Below are positions 1-9,355 of a stretch of DNA of 64,000 nt, in pieces. The stretch is from contig NZ_LQXS01000002.1 of the NCBI RefSeq assembly GCF_001586775.1, forward strand, positions 372,001 through 436,000, given 5' to 3'. Numbering within the stretch: the stretch's first letter is position 1; the number at the start of each line of letters is the position of its first letter. The notes under the pieces are model-generated. The model made no database searches. It had not been told where the DNA came from and worked only from the letters and a program-made list of their open reading frames with translations. The DNA comes from Sphingobacterium populi. Its GTDB lineage: Bacteria; Bacteroidota; Bacteroidia; Sphingobacteriales; Sphingobacteriaceae. Made by a program: the position numbers and the translations under genes.

Positions 1-764
1 CTACCACACTAAACGCAGGTCTGCGTTATAATAAATACGCACTTTTTAATCCCTTTATCAGCTTTTCGCAGGGTTTTACGATCAATGAATTGGGCCGCAT
101 AGTACGCAATGCCACTGATAGCGATCTTTCTCGTGTACAGACCGATCCGATTGTGACAAATAATTATGAAGCCGGATTCTCCAGTCAATGGCGCAATCTT
201 CATTTTTCGGCAGCCTATTTCATAAGTACTTCAAAGTTGGGCTTGAGTGTGGTTGCTAATGATGCAGGTTATTTCGTGTCACAAAGAGCGCCCGAGCGAA
301 TTCATGGTTTTGAAGCAACAGCCGATTTACGCATTAGTCCGCAATGGACGATCGGTGGCACATATTCCTTTGTTGAAGGTAAAGTAGAAGCGGCAGAAGA
401 TGGCAGCAGTACATACTTGAATGGTAGCCGTATAATGCCACCAAAAGCAACTGGATATCTTGACTTCAACCCGCGTAATGATCTTTCTTTCCAGCTATCT
501 TGGGTGCATACTGGATCGCGCAACCGTTTTGAGCGCAATGCCAATGGTGTTTTTCGTGCAAATGAAGGCCCGGTCGAATCAGTAGATTTATTGAACTTTA
601 ATGCTTCATATCGCTTAAATAACAGCTGGATGCTGGGTTTGGGAGTGGCAAATCTTCTCAACAAAACATATTATACAGTGTACAGCCAGTATGGTGCTAA
701 TGCGGCTAACTATGTGCGTGGTGAAGGCTCTCTTGCCTCATTAAATTTGCAGTACAAGTTCTAA
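1..764 (+). CDS. TonB-dependent receptor, C-terminal part (5' end outside window)
   Basis: The open frame runs in from the left edge (first full codon at base 3), so only about the last 254 residues are seen. Alternating aromatic and polar strands, phrases such as SFSQGF and a final phenylalanine (QYKF) are what the last strands of an outer-membrane TonB-dependent beta-barrel look like; the terminal Phe is the usual Bam recognition signal. The PepSY membrane protein starts 2 bases after the stop, a pairing common for siderophore receptors, so ferric-siderophore uptake is the likely role. The plug domain and TonB box lie outside, so the substrate cannot be named. Class is well supported, ligand is inference. 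Confidence 0.85.
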   Translation, partial: TTLNAGLRYNKYALFNPFISFSQGFTINELGRIVRNATDSDLSRVQTDPIVTNNYEAGFSSQWRNLHFSAAYFISTSKLGLSVVANDAGYFVSQRAPERIHGFEATADLRISPQWTIGGTYSFVEGKVEAAEDGSSTYLNGSRIMPPKATGYLDFNPRNDLSFQLSWVHTGSRNRFERNANGVFRANEGPVESVDLLNFNASYRLNNSWMLGLGVANLLNKTYYTVYSQYGANAANYVRGEGSLASLNLQYKF

Positions 765-765
765 T

Positions 766-1938
766 ATGCTTAAAAAAGGTGTTCTTTGGGCGCATAAATG
801 GCTCGGCTTAATAACCGGATTGATCGTATTCTTGGTGAGCCTTAGCGGAGCTATTTATACATTTCATGATGAACTAAAGTTGTGGATATATCCCAACAAA
901 TATTTTATTGAACCACCTACAACGACTGTAACGCCGCCTCTGGAGCTCACCGAACTGATCGAAAGAGCGCAAGCAGAGCTTCCCGCAGAACAAAACATAT
1001 CGCGAATAGATTTGTATCCTGCACCAAATCGTAGTTGGATATTTCGCGCTTCTGATGTGGATCCATCTGCATTTGGGCATTGGAATTACTTCCGCTATTA
1101 TAAGCGCGTATTCATGAACCCGTACACGGGTGAGTGTGTTGCCATCGAAGATTCTAAGAATGAGTTTTTTCAACTTGTCTTGCAGCTGCATATGAATCTA
1201 TTATTAGGTAAAACATATGGGCACGCATTGGTTGCATATAGTACACTATTTTTTGTGATTCTTTTGTTGACAGGTATGGTGCTCTGGTGGCCAAAAAAGT
1301 GGCGCGGTAAGCCGCTTAAACGAAGCCTGTGGCTTAATCGAAAAGCAAAGTGGAAGAGGTTCAATTACGATATGCACAATGTTTTTGGGTTTTATGTATT
1401 TCCACTGGCAGTACTACTTTGTGTGACAGGATTACTCTTCAGCTTCCCGAGTTGGAAAAAAACATATAGCCAGTTTATCAATCAGTTCGCATCGGCGAAC
1501 GTAGATCAGAGACCACCACACGAACCACAGTTGCAGATTTCTAAACCATTTGAATCACCGCTAGATAATTTGCTCGCTCACGCATTAGACAAGCATCCAG
1601 ATGCGGGGATGATGTCTATACGATTGCGCCCCGCCGACGCACCAATTATCGATGTGCAAATTCGTTTGCAGGAAGATCGGAGTGGGCTCTTTTATTGGTA
1701 TTATGTGCACAGCGCAGATATGACGATAGCGCAGATAGCCTCACACGAGAAGTTAAAAACTGGTGATTTATTAGCGGCCCTCAATTTTGATTTGCACACA
1801 GGCGCAATATGGGGTTTTACTACGAAGTTTTTAGTTTTTATGGCTGCGCTTGGCTGTGCGAGTTTGCCTGTGACCGGTTATATTTTGTGGTGGAATAAAA
1901 AACAAAAAACCACCAAACAAAAAGCTAGACGTTGCTAG
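766..1938 (+). CDS. PepSY-associated transmembrane protein
   Basis: 390 residues with four clear membrane segments: about 13-35, 151-175, 206-226 and 354-378. The second and fourth end in the LWW-type motif (GMVLWWPKKW, GYILWWNKK), and an FHDELK motif follows segment 1; all are typical of the PepSY_TM family. Conserved histidines next to the membrane segments suggest haem or redox function, and relatives beside siderophore receptors are thought to act as inner-membrane reductases that release iron. It is almost certainly co-transcribed with the receptor (2-base gap). Its last four bases overlap the end of the convergent DUF4287 gene. Family is secure; reductase function is inference. Confidence 0.88.
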   Translation: MLKKGVLWAHKWLGLITGLIVFLVSLSGAIYTFHDELKLWIYPNKYFIEPPTTTVTPPLELTELIERAQAELPAEQNISRIDLYPAPNRSWIFRASDVDPSAFGHWNYFRYYKRVFMNPYTGECVAIEDSKNEFFQLVLQLHMNLLLGKTYGHALVAYSTLFFVILLLTGMVLWWPKKWRGKPLKRSLWLNRKAKWKRFNYDMHNVFGFYVFPLAVLLCVTGLLFSFPSWKKTYSQFINQFASANVDQRPPHEPQLQISKPFESPLDNLLAHALDKHPDAGMMSIRLRPADAPIIDVQIRLQEDRSGLFYWYYVHSADMTIAQIASHEKLKTGDLLAALNFDLHTGAIWGFTTKFLVFMAALGCASLPVTGYILWWNKKQKTTKQKARRC

Positions 1939-2147
1939 CTAGTTTTTCCTTTTAAACTAGCATATATGGCCATTGCATGGCCATGTCCCAAGCTAAATTC
2001 TTCCTTAAGCCAGTCGGTAACCTGCGTAGCTTTAACGGTTAATGCACCATTTTTTAAAAAGCCTTTTTCTTCAGCTAGCAATTTAAAGTCTGATGGAGAT
2101 TTGCCGGTCTTTTTTTGGATATTATCAATATACGATTGAAATGACAT
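1935..2147 (-). CDS. DUF4287-family small protein
   Basis: 70-residue soluble protein that I recognise as a DUF4287 domain over almost its whole length: an N-terminal YIDNIQKKTGKSP helix, a middle LAEEKGFL segment and a C-terminal W-x6-LGHGHAMAI motif. The family is small, common in Bacteroidota and Actinobacteria, and has no proven activity. It is tail-to-tail with the PepSY gene, overlapping by 4 bases. Its leader contains ACATTACGACAA, the same motif found in the leader of the divergent BCCT transporter gene, which hints at shared control. Confidence 0.82.
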   Translation of the reverse strand: MSFQSYIDNIQKKTGKSPSDFKLLAEEKGFLKNGALTVKATQVTDWLKEEFSLGHGHAMAIYASLKGKTS

Positions 2148-2282
2148 AGGTGAAATTTTAGGTTGTCGTAATGTTAGATTCTAAGTATAAATCTACTCAT
2201 TTTTTATATTTTTCTACTGAGATGTCACGATTTATCACACGCACACTGATCTCGGCAAAATAAAAATCTAAACAAATAGGCG

Positions 2283-2312
2283 ACCTAATAGGTTTAATAC
2301 ACATTACGACAA
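2283..2312 (+). promoter_or_regulatory. Operator-like sites before the BCCT gene
   Basis: ACCTAATAGGT (2283-2293) is a perfect 11-base palindrome and ACATTACGACAA (2301-2312) ends 3 bases before the start codon. The second motif also occurs in reverse orientation at 2163-2174, in the leader of the divergent DUF4287 gene. They look like protein-binding sites, but nothing in the sequence identifies the protein. Confidence 0.35.
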
Positions 2313-2315
2313 GTT

Positions 2316-4324
2316 ATGAAAAAATATAAGCGCGGTCTAAGCACCAGTATGGATCTTAGCGTTACCATTCCAAGTTTGATATTTATCCTATCAGTATGCC
2401 TTTTTTCGGCTATTTTTCCGCAGGCAACCGAAGCAACATTGAGCAGGATTAAGGAGTTTGTATTTGTAAATTTGAATTGGGTTTATGTCTGGGCCATTAC
2501 TATTTTCGTGCTTTTTTTGCTGTTTTTGATATTTAGCAAATATGGTAATATTAAGCTAGGCCCCAATGATAGCACGCCCGAGCACTCCTTTTTCTCTTGG
2601 ATAGCCATGCTTTTTGCGGCAGGCATGGGAATCGGTTTGATGTACTTCAGTGTCGCAGAGCCGATGACGCATTATACGACTACTGCATTTTCAGAAACCG
2701 ATTTTCAGCTCCGCGCGAAGAACGCGCAATTATATACCTTCTTTCATTATGGAATTCATGCTTGGGCAATATATGGCTTAGTTGGTTTGTGCCTAGCCTA
2801 CTTCGCTTTTAGGTATAAGTTGCCGTTGTCTCTTCGCAGTTGTTTGTATCCATTACTCAAAGATCGAATGACTGGCAAATGGGGTACTTTGATTGATGTA
2901 TTCGCACTTTGTAGTACTTTTTTTGGTATCACTACTACATTGGGTTTTGGTGTGGTGCAGATAAATTCAGGTTTACAGCAGTTGGGTATATTGCCAGAAA
3001 CTAGTTTCTTCTACCAAATGATTTTAGTGTCTGTTTTGGTTTCCCTGTCCATTATATCTGCCATCTCAGGCGTTGACAAAGGCATCAAATTACTCAGTAA
3101 TACAAATATTGTTGCAGCCATACTGCTCATGCTATTTGTTTTATTTATGGGGCCCACCAACTATATTATTGGGGCTTTTACCGATGGCGTCGGTAATTAT
3201 ATAAACAATTTTTTTGCACTCACATTCGATACCCATATTTATGATGAAAGAGCCTTGCCGTGGTTTTATAATTGGACCATCCTTTATTGGGCTTGGTGGA
3301 TATCGTGGGCGCCGTTTGTCGGACTATTCATTGCCAAAATTTCTCGAGGTCGCACAGTAAGAGAATTTATAGGTGCGGTTTTATTATTACCGACATTTTT
3401 TATTTTCATCTGGATGACCGTGTTTGGAAATTCTGCGATTTGGATTGATGCACATATAGCCAAAGGAGCATTAGGTGCATTGGTTTCAGACCCAGATTCT
3501 ATGATGTTTCAATTTCTTAATTACTTTCCAGGTTCGCAGATTGCTAGTGCACTGGCGATTATTATCGTCATCATCTTTTTTGTCACTTCTGCCGATTCCG
3601 GTATCTTGGTAATGAATACTATTCTACACGAAATGCGAAGTATTCGCCCAAATGGCAGACTATTTTTTGGGGTGTGTTGCTGGCTTTACTGGCGCTGATG
3701 TTATTAAATGCTGGTGGGTTGCAATCGCTTCAAATCATGACCTTAATTACCGCCTTACCATTTGCCGTTATTATGGTCTTATTTTCCATTTCGCTGATGA
3801 AAGCTTTAATTATCGATCAGAATTATTATGATAGTACATTTTCGGTAACGACTATACCTTGGTCGGGCGAATCATGGAAAGAACGATTAAAAAAGATGGT
3901 CAATTTTAAAAGCAAATCTGCAATAAATGATTTTATTGATAGCCATGTAGAGCCTGCGCTCACCGAGCTAAAAGCCGAGTTTGACAGTAATGGTATTAAC
4001 GCCATGATACAGAAATACGACGAGCCGCTGCGCATCGAGATATCAATTTCACACGATACAGTGGACAACTTTGTTTATGGCATCAAATGTCATCGCAAAC
4101 TTGTAGCCGAATATTTTAGACAAGAGCGTAATTTGCCAGACGTAGAGCATCAGAAAACATACTTTCCTAAAACGTATTTTGGCGATGGTAGGGAAGGGTA
4201 CGATGTGAAGTATTTTACCAAAAATGAACTCATTAGTGACGTCTTGAAACATTATGACCGGTTTTTGGAGATCGTGTCCCAAAAGGATAATGAATTATTT
4301 ATAAGTAATAATGACGAAGATTAA
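2316..4324 (+). pseudogene. BCCT-family betaine/choline/carnitine transporter, interrupted by a -1 frameshift
   Basis: Two reading frames together make one complete BCCT transporter of about 669 residues, the size of BetT-type members. The first (2316-3698) carries the family motifs: GIGLMYFSVAEPM, a Trp-rich WAWWISWAPFVG segment and ISRGRTVREF. The second continues with membrane helix 12 (VLLALLALMLL) and a hydrophilic C-terminal domain of roughly 170 residues. The frame changes at 3647-3653, CCCAAAT, where reading CCC-AAA-TGG restores PKWQTIFWG; this equals one missing base (A3 instead of A4). It may be a sequencing error, a recent inactivation or, less likely, programmed slippage, since the site fits X-XXY-YYZ. 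If functional it imports compatible solutes for osmoprotection. Confidence 0.85.
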
Positions 4325-4328
4325 CATT

Positions 4329-5492
4329 TTACGGATTAAATAATAACAATATAAAAAGTGCAAATAATGCGAGATGGAGCATTCCTAATATAGGGGAGGT
4401 ACGTTTGCCATGAAAGGTAATTAAACTAAGAAATAGGGTAAGCAAAAAAAGCACTAACTCGGTAGAATTTAGACCAAAACGAACTGTTTTGGACGTGAGC
4501 AATCCGATAAATAAGATAGTTGGTACGGTCAATCCGACTGTAGAAACAAATGCACCGTGACACAGATTGATGGTGCGTTGAAATTCATTATTCAATGCTG
4601 CATTCAATGCCGTCATGGATTCGGGAATGAAAACAATGATCGCGATCAGAACGCCGCCCAACGCGGGAGGCAAACTTGCTTTTCGGATACCAAAATCAAC
4701 AATTGTCGCCATATCGTGTGATAGTAGTACGATTGGTAAGATCATTAAGAATAAAAGAAAAACGCGAAAATAAACTACCAAACGGGATGAACTTACCGCG
4801 TTGGACGAAATCGGTAAGTCCTCATCTTTAGGATTTGTAGTCTGGGAGCTAGCGGTAATGATATGCGGTGACTCTGGTTGTACATATAGATGTCGATAGT
4901 CCGTCATCTGGTATTTCAAAAATTGTGCATAAATCAACAAGATCAATGTCGCAATTGTCATCGCTTGTGCAAAAGAAAATTCGCCACTACCATTGCCTAT
5001 AATATAGTTGGGTAGAATCAGCGCAAAACCGCCCAAAATGCTAATCATAGCAATATATGTTAATGCACCTGAGCCGTTATAATTTTGCTCTTTATGCTTT
5101 GCAGAGCCAACTAAAATACACAAACCAATAACGAGATTCATGATAATCATCATTACCGAAAAAATCGAATCTTTTCCAATGCTAGGTAATTCCGTAGGTC
5201 CTAGCATCATTGCGGCAATCAGTACAACTTCGATCGATACAATCGATAAGGTCAGGATTAATGTGCCATACGGTTCGCCTAATAAGTTAGCAAGTTTGTC
5301 TGCTTGCGCTACAGCGCCGTATGAAGCGATGATGATGGTAATAAGGATGATGAAGAATACCGTGATCGCCATCGTATTAGATAGCGTTGATTCAATAAAT
5401 ATAGAATCAGAAAACAAGAACAAGCTTGCTACCAACCAAATAAATGCTAAACGAGCAATAATGGGGAATGTAAATACTTCTTTTAGAAACAT
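4329..5492 (-). CDS. chaA: Calcium/sodium:proton antiporter, ChaA / y4hA type
   Basis: About 387 hydrophobic residues with some ten membrane segments in two halves separated by a polar loop (about residues 200-235). The second half has PESMTALNAALNNEFQR followed by INLCHGAF, the signature of the y4hA/ChaA branch of the Ca2+/cation antiporter superfamily; its acidic residue is in the ion-binding repeat. The first half has the matching repeat around SIVSIEVVLIAAMMLGP. Such proteins exchange Ca2+ or Na+/K+ for protons across the inner membrane. I chose the Met at 5492 because the hydrophobic start follows it; an in-frame start at 5513 adds 7 residues. The stop lies 4 bases from the convergent BCCT stop. 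Confidence 0.78.
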   Translation of the reverse strand: MFLKEVFTFPIIARLAFIWLVASLFLFSDSIFIESTLSNTMAITVFFIILITIIIASYGAVAQADKLANLLGEPYGTLILTLSIVSIEVVLIAAMMLGPTELPSIGKDSIFSVMMIIMNLVIGLCILVGSAKHKEQNYNGSGALTYIAMISILGGFALILPNYIIGNGSGEFSFAQAMTIATLILLIYAQFLKYQMTDYRHLYVQPESPHIITASSQTTNPKDEDLPISSNAVSSSRLVVYFRVFLLFLMILPIVLLSHDMATIVDFGIRKASLPPALGGVLIAIIVFIPESMTALNAALNNEFQRTINLCHGAFVSTVGLTVPTILFIGLLTSKTVRFGLNSTELVLFLLTLFLSLITFHGKRTSPILGMLHLALFALFILLLFNP

Positions 5493-5709
5493 GATGCAGC
5501 GATAGTGATCCATAAACTATTTTTGCAAAAGTGAGTATTATCTAAAAGAACATAGTATACATAAGATAAATATTCACGCACTTACTCCCAGTGGGTGGCA
5601 GCTACCGACTAGTATTCGTGCAGCATGCTTTTTTTTAAATATTATAATAAGTATGTTTTCACTATCTTTAGGTTTATATCTACTATCCCCGTCTGCTGAA
5701 CGATTATTT

Positions 5710-7194
5710 ATGAAATATTTATTGCTTTGTTTTTTCTGCTCATGCCATTTCTTTCTTTTCGCACAAAAAACTACTACGCTTGCGGGGCGTATCAATTATG
5801 CTGGCGATAAATCACGCATGCTATTAACTTTGACACATCCCTCACACCTAACACCGATTCAGATACCAGTATCAGCACAAGGTACTTTTGACGTAGATTT
5901 ATCGAGTTTGATTGATGTACCTATGCAGGTAGATTTACATGTACAAGTAGATAGTCTGATACAAAGAGGCGAATCTGTCGCGATCTGTATCGCTCCTAGT
6001 TATCACCTACTATTCGAGGCAAGAGTAGATACAGCTACTTTTCGTATAGATAGAAAACAAATGCGTATGGCCGGCGAAGGAAGTGAAATCAATAACATCT
6101 TTATTCAAAATTTGGCGGTTAATTATCTATGGAGTGATATAGAACTTCCGCTGGCTCAATATATAGAAGATCTCAATACATCCGTAAGTAAAACAGCGCA
6201 AACATTAGATAGCTTAGCACAGCGTCAACCTGATTTGCCTTACATCCAAGAGTGGAAATCTCTTCTAGTTACCGATAACACCTATTACGGCCTTTGGCAA
6301 TTTTTGGGCAACTATGCATATAGTAATGATTTGACTATGTCGGAGGTCATGCAGAATTTGCCTCGACTGGGATTCCCAGACTTGTGGACACAGGTCAACA
6401 ATCCCAACAATCTACATTCAAGAAGTTTTCAGTTATTTCTTAGTTATCTTAATTCATTCGTAGCGAGTGATTTTTTTGCTTATCCTGAAGCCGTAGCGCA
6501 GCAATATGCGGATCATTCACTGAAAGATATTTATATCTTGAACGAATTGTTTTCGGGTCAAGTTCGAGATGTCGTACTGCATCAGAACATTAGCAAGCGC
6601 ATACAGAAAACCCGCACATTGGACGAGGCACTACAACTACAAAAGACTGTGGCGCTCATAGAAAATGAGCACTACCTGCGCGATCTTAAATCTAAATCTG
6701 ATGAGGTCGTAAAATTTGCGAGTCAAATTGAGCAGGGCAAAGTTGTCTCAGCAGATATCATTGTGCGTAACGAAAGGACAGGCGCAACCTTAAAGTTGAA
6801 GGATATTGAAGGTAAGGTAATATATCTAGAAACGTGGGCCAGCTGGTGTGGTCCTTGCTTGGTAGAAATACCTCATCTCAAAAAGCTAAAGGAGCACTAT
6901 CAAGATAATGAAAATATCATTTTTGCAAGCATCGCGCTAGCTGACGATAAACGCGATGCACGAGAAAAAATCATTGCAGATCAGCAGATGGACTGGCTCT
7001 TATTAGAAGACGCAAAAAAACAATTTCAAGACTTCTTTCAGATAAATGCTATTCCACACACCGTCATTCTCAACGGGCAAGGAATAATCGTGGATAATGA
7101 CGGCATAAGACCATCCTCGCCTCAAGCAATAGAATACTTAGATGCCTTATTGAGCGAAGCAGCAGCTCGTGAGCTAGCAGTCGATAAAGAGTAG
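5710..7194 (+). CDS. TlpA-family thiol-disulfide oxidoreductase (secreted)
   Basis: 494 residues from the Met at 5710, chosen because it begins a clear signal peptide (MKYLLLCFF, cleavage near FAQ); an upstream Met at 5653 would spoil it. Residues about 25-350 form an uncharacterised N-terminal region typical of Bacteroidota TlpA relatives (DUF4369-like start). The C-terminal thioredoxin fold carries WCGPC, Cys380 and Cys383, and the cis-proline motif AIPHT. The protein should act in the periplasm, reducing or exchanging disulfides, perhaps for cytochrome c assembly or stress defence. It is transcribed away from the chaA-like gene. Fold and active site are seen; physiological substrate is unknown. 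Confidence 0.88.
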   Translation: MKYLLLCFFCSCHFFLFAQKTTTLAGRINYAGDKSRMLLTLTHPSHLTPIQIPVSAQGTFDVDLSSLIDVPMQVDLHVQVDSLIQRGESVAICIAPSYHLLFEARVDTATFRIDRKQMRMAGEGSEINNIFIQNLAVNYLWSDIELPLAQYIEDLNTSVSKTAQTLDSLAQRQPDLPYIQEWKSLLVTDNTYYGLWQFLGNYAYSNDLTMSEVMQNLPRLGFPDLWTQVNNPNNLHSRSFQLFLSYLNSFVASDFFAYPEAVAQQYADHSLKDIYILNELFSGQVRDVVLHQNISKRIQKTRTLDEALQLQKTVALIENEHYLRDLKSKSDEVVKFASQIEQGKVVSADIIVRNERTGATLKLKDIEGKVIYLETWASWCGPCLVEIPHLKKLKEHYQDNENIIFASIALADDKRDAREKIIADQQMDWLLLEDAKKQFQDFFQINAIPHTVILNGQGIIVDNDGIRPSSPQAIEYLDALLSEAAARELAVDKE

Positions 7195-7350
7195 CTTTGT
7201 ACTGAGCATCATTAATATTTAAATCGATTGTTTTCGTCATTATTTATCCCTAATTTTTTGCTAAATACAGCTAATTTTTCTGTCTTTGCCATCTTGACAA
7301 TAAACGATATCAAGGTGCTGAAATCACTGCCTTTAAAAAATATATAATTT

Positions 7351-8415
7351 ATGAAATTTGCTTTCCCTAGTTCGATTTTGCTGTGCCTGATGACCTTATC
7401 TTTATCCGCCCAAACATTGCAGCAAACTACCACGCTACCAAGCGTACTAAAACTGCGAGATGAGTTTCTTTTCCAAGAAAAAATTTTCTTCGCCCAATGT
7501 CATGCTTCTACATTAGAAGAAACTCAAGATGGTACTTTGCTATCAAGTTGGTTTGCTGGTAGTCATGAAGGAAATCAAGATGTCGCTATTTATGGTTCAC
7601 GTCAAGTAGATGGTAAATGGGAGAAACCAACCGTATGGGCTGATGGTAAGATTAATGACACGCTACAGTATCCCTGTTGGAATCCAGTGTTATTTCGGGA
7701 AAAAAATGAGCAAAAAATTCATTTATATTACAAAGTCGGGCCCAATCCACGCGAATGGTGGGGAATGTTCAAAACATCGAATGATGGCGGCTTAACCTGG
7801 AGTGAGCCACAAAAATTGCCCAATGGAATTCTTGGCCCAATCAAAAATCGTCCTCTGCAACTACAGGATGGATCCATCGTATCTCCTTCTAGCGTAGAAA
7901 TCAGTGAAGAACGCTGGCTGTCACATATCGAGATTAGTGATGATCATCAAAAAACCTGGACGGTTCAGCCTATCAATCATCCTGCAGATCTTAACACCAT
8001 TCAACCAAGTGTAGTGGAGTATCAAAATGGGAAACTACAAATATTTTGTCGTAGTAAAGAAGGCGTAGTGACCACAGCAACCTCGCAAGATCGAGGGCAC
8101 ACTTGGTCTACCATGGAGCGCACCAACTTAATTAATCCCAACTCGGGCACTGACGTAATTTGTATAAACGACACATTATTTATCGTGTACAATCCAGATG
8201 TACCGGGAAAAGACTGGTGGGAAGGAAGGGCAAAGTTACGATTAGCATGCTCTAAAGATGGCCAGAATTGGCAGGATATTTTTACATTTGAGGACGAAGA
8301 GAATGGAGAATTTAGCTATCCAACTATTATTCGAGCAGCCGATGGCGTTATCCACGTTTCGTATACGTATAACCGTAAAAATGTAAAGCATTTTGCGTTG
8401 CAAATTCAATTGTAA
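7351..8415 (+). CDS. Sialidase-like BNR-repeat glycoside hydrolase (secreted)
   Basis: 354 residues beginning with a signal peptide that ends near SLSAQ. Several Asp boxes mark the six-bladed propeller: SNDGGLTW (about residue 142), SQDRGHTW and SKDGQNW. An N-terminal GSHEGNQDVAIY block is typical of the BNR_2 branch often annotated as neuraminidase or exo-alpha-sialidase. No polysaccharide-utilisation genes (SusC/SusD) lie beside it, so the substrate is unclear; members act on glycans other than sialic acid too. It sits 156 bases after the TlpA-like gene on the same strand and may or may not be co-transcribed. Confidence 0.82.
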   Translation: MKFAFPSSILLCLMTLSLSAQTLQQTTTLPSVLKLRDEFLFQEKIFFAQCHASTLEETQDGTLLSSWFAGSHEGNQDVAIYGSRQVDGKWEKPTVWADGKINDTLQYPCWNPVLFREKNEQKIHLYYKVGPNPREWWGMFKTSNDGGLTWSEPQKLPNGILGPIKNRPLQLQDGSIVSPSSVEISEERWLSHIEISDDHQKTWTVQPINHPADLNTIQPSVVEYQNGKLQIFCRSKEGVVTTATSQDRGHTWSTMERTNLINPNSGTDVICINDTLFIVYNPDVPGKDWWEGRAKLRLACSKDGQNWQDIFTFEDEENGEFSYPTIIRAADGVIHVSYTYNRKNVKHFALQIQL

Positions 8416-8487
8416 GCAACTTTGCGCAGAGTTGGATAATCGTTAGCACACTGCACTCCTCAACTAGTATCTAGTAAGCGATGCTTA

Positions 8488-8991
8488 TTATGGATTGTGG
8501 ATGAGACCAAGTTGGGTGAACGTAAATATGAGCTTTTGTTGATCGCGAGCTGCCAATAGTATGCGATCATCATTATGACAAATAATTTTTATTCCCGGTT
8601 GTCCTCCTCGTAAATAAGCCATTTGTGCGTTTGCGCTCCGAAATCCAATTCCTAAGTTTTCTTTTACGGGATTATAATTTTCAATTCGAATTTCCTTAAT
8701 GCGATCCCATCTAAGTAAATCGCCATATACCAAGGGAATCGTATTAAGATAGAATCCTTCCTGAGTAATTTTGAGTTCTCTTCGGAGGTTGGCCATGAAA
8801 TAGATAAAGATGCCGTAAAGAATAGTGAACAGGAGTAATGGCACGTCTTTCATTGGTTTGTTTCCAATGGGCGAGTTATAAAAAAACTGTCGGAATACCC
8901 CATACAAAAGTAGTATATAAGATATCAAAAATAATATCGTTAGCCACTTAGGAGATTTGCCGCTTTCAGCGAATAAAACGTGTTGTTTCAT
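8488..8991 (-). CDS. Small membrane protein with PH-like cytoplasmic domain, unknown function
   Basis: 167 residues. Two membrane helices (about 17-36 and 50-67) form a hairpin; the rest is soluble with beta strands and the pattern LRRELKITQEGFYLNT, WDRIKEIRIE and a final helix, resembling bacterial PH-like domains that follow membrane hairpins. I do not recognise a named family. A 7-base inverted repeat TGTCGTA/TACGACA (8991-9013) touches the start codon and is probably its operator or a leader hairpin. It is separated from neighbours on both sides, so context gives no job. Confidence 0.65.
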   Translation of the reverse strand: MKQHVLFAESGKSPKWLTILFLISYILLLYGVFRQFFYNSPIGNKPMKDVPLLLFTILYGIFIYFMANLRRELKITQEGFYLNTIPLVYGDLLRWDRIKEIRIENYNPVKENLGIGFRSANAQMAYLRGGQPGIKIICHNDDRILLAARDQQKLIFTFTQLGLIHNP

Positions 8992-9013
8992 GTCGTACGA
9001 TGATCATACGACA
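8991..9013. promoter_or_regulatory. Inverted repeat at the start of the PH-like gene
   Basis: TGTCGTA and TACGACA face each other across 9 bases and abut the start codon of the minus-strand gene. TACGACAAGTTA at 9007-9018 is identical to 2305-2316 in front of the BCCT gene. Binding site or translation-blocking hairpin; undecided. Confidence 0.35.
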
Positions 9014-9119
9014 AGTTAAGCAATTGGCAATACATGAGAAAGCTGTTGAGTCATTTTTTTGTCTTAACAAGACATTGTCGATCTGACAATGACGCGAAGA
9101 TTAATGGATATAGCATACA

Positions 9120-9160
9120 TTAACCGACATCCGTGTTGACCGGTGTCGGTTAACACGGAT
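9120..9160. promoter_or_regulatory. Two overlapping, mutually exclusive hairpins
   Basis: TTAACCGACA (9120-9129) pairs with TGTCGGTTAA (9144-9153), while ATCCGTGTT (9129-9137) pairs with AACACGGAT (9152-9160). The arms overlap, so only one can form at a time. The pair lies directly after the stop of the 64-residue minus-strand gene. No run of U follows, so it is not a standard terminator. Confidence 0.4.
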
Positions 9161-9355
9161 TTACCACAATAAATCCCCAGACACATCCGTTCCTGTCTCC
9201 CATTCATGTAATACCTCTGAATTTTCGTCTAAAGGTGTTACAATTGCAGATCCAGCAGCAATGCTGTGTTCCAAACAAACAAATTCTGTATCGATATTTG
9301 GTGTAGCATATAGCTTTAAGCTGCTAGCATTATCATGTTTGGTGAAATTTTTCAT
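9161..9355 (-). CDS. Short peptide with C-x3-SIAAGSA motif, unknown function
   Basis: 64 residues with a polar N-terminus, a strand-like middle and the block VCLEHSIAAGSA followed by an acidic, Trp-containing tail (EWETGTDV). I recall similar 60-70 residue proteins with an IAAGSA core in other Sphingobacteriaceae, but cannot search. There is no standard signal peptide; the single Cys followed by small residues is not a canonical lipobox. The gene stands alone, followed at once by two overlapping hairpins. It could be a precursor peptide, a small surface protein or a regulator; I assign no function. Confidence 0.5.
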   Translation of the reverse strand: MKNFTKHDNASSLKLYATPNIDTEFVCLEHSIAAGSAIVTPLDENSEVLHEWETGTDVSGDLLW

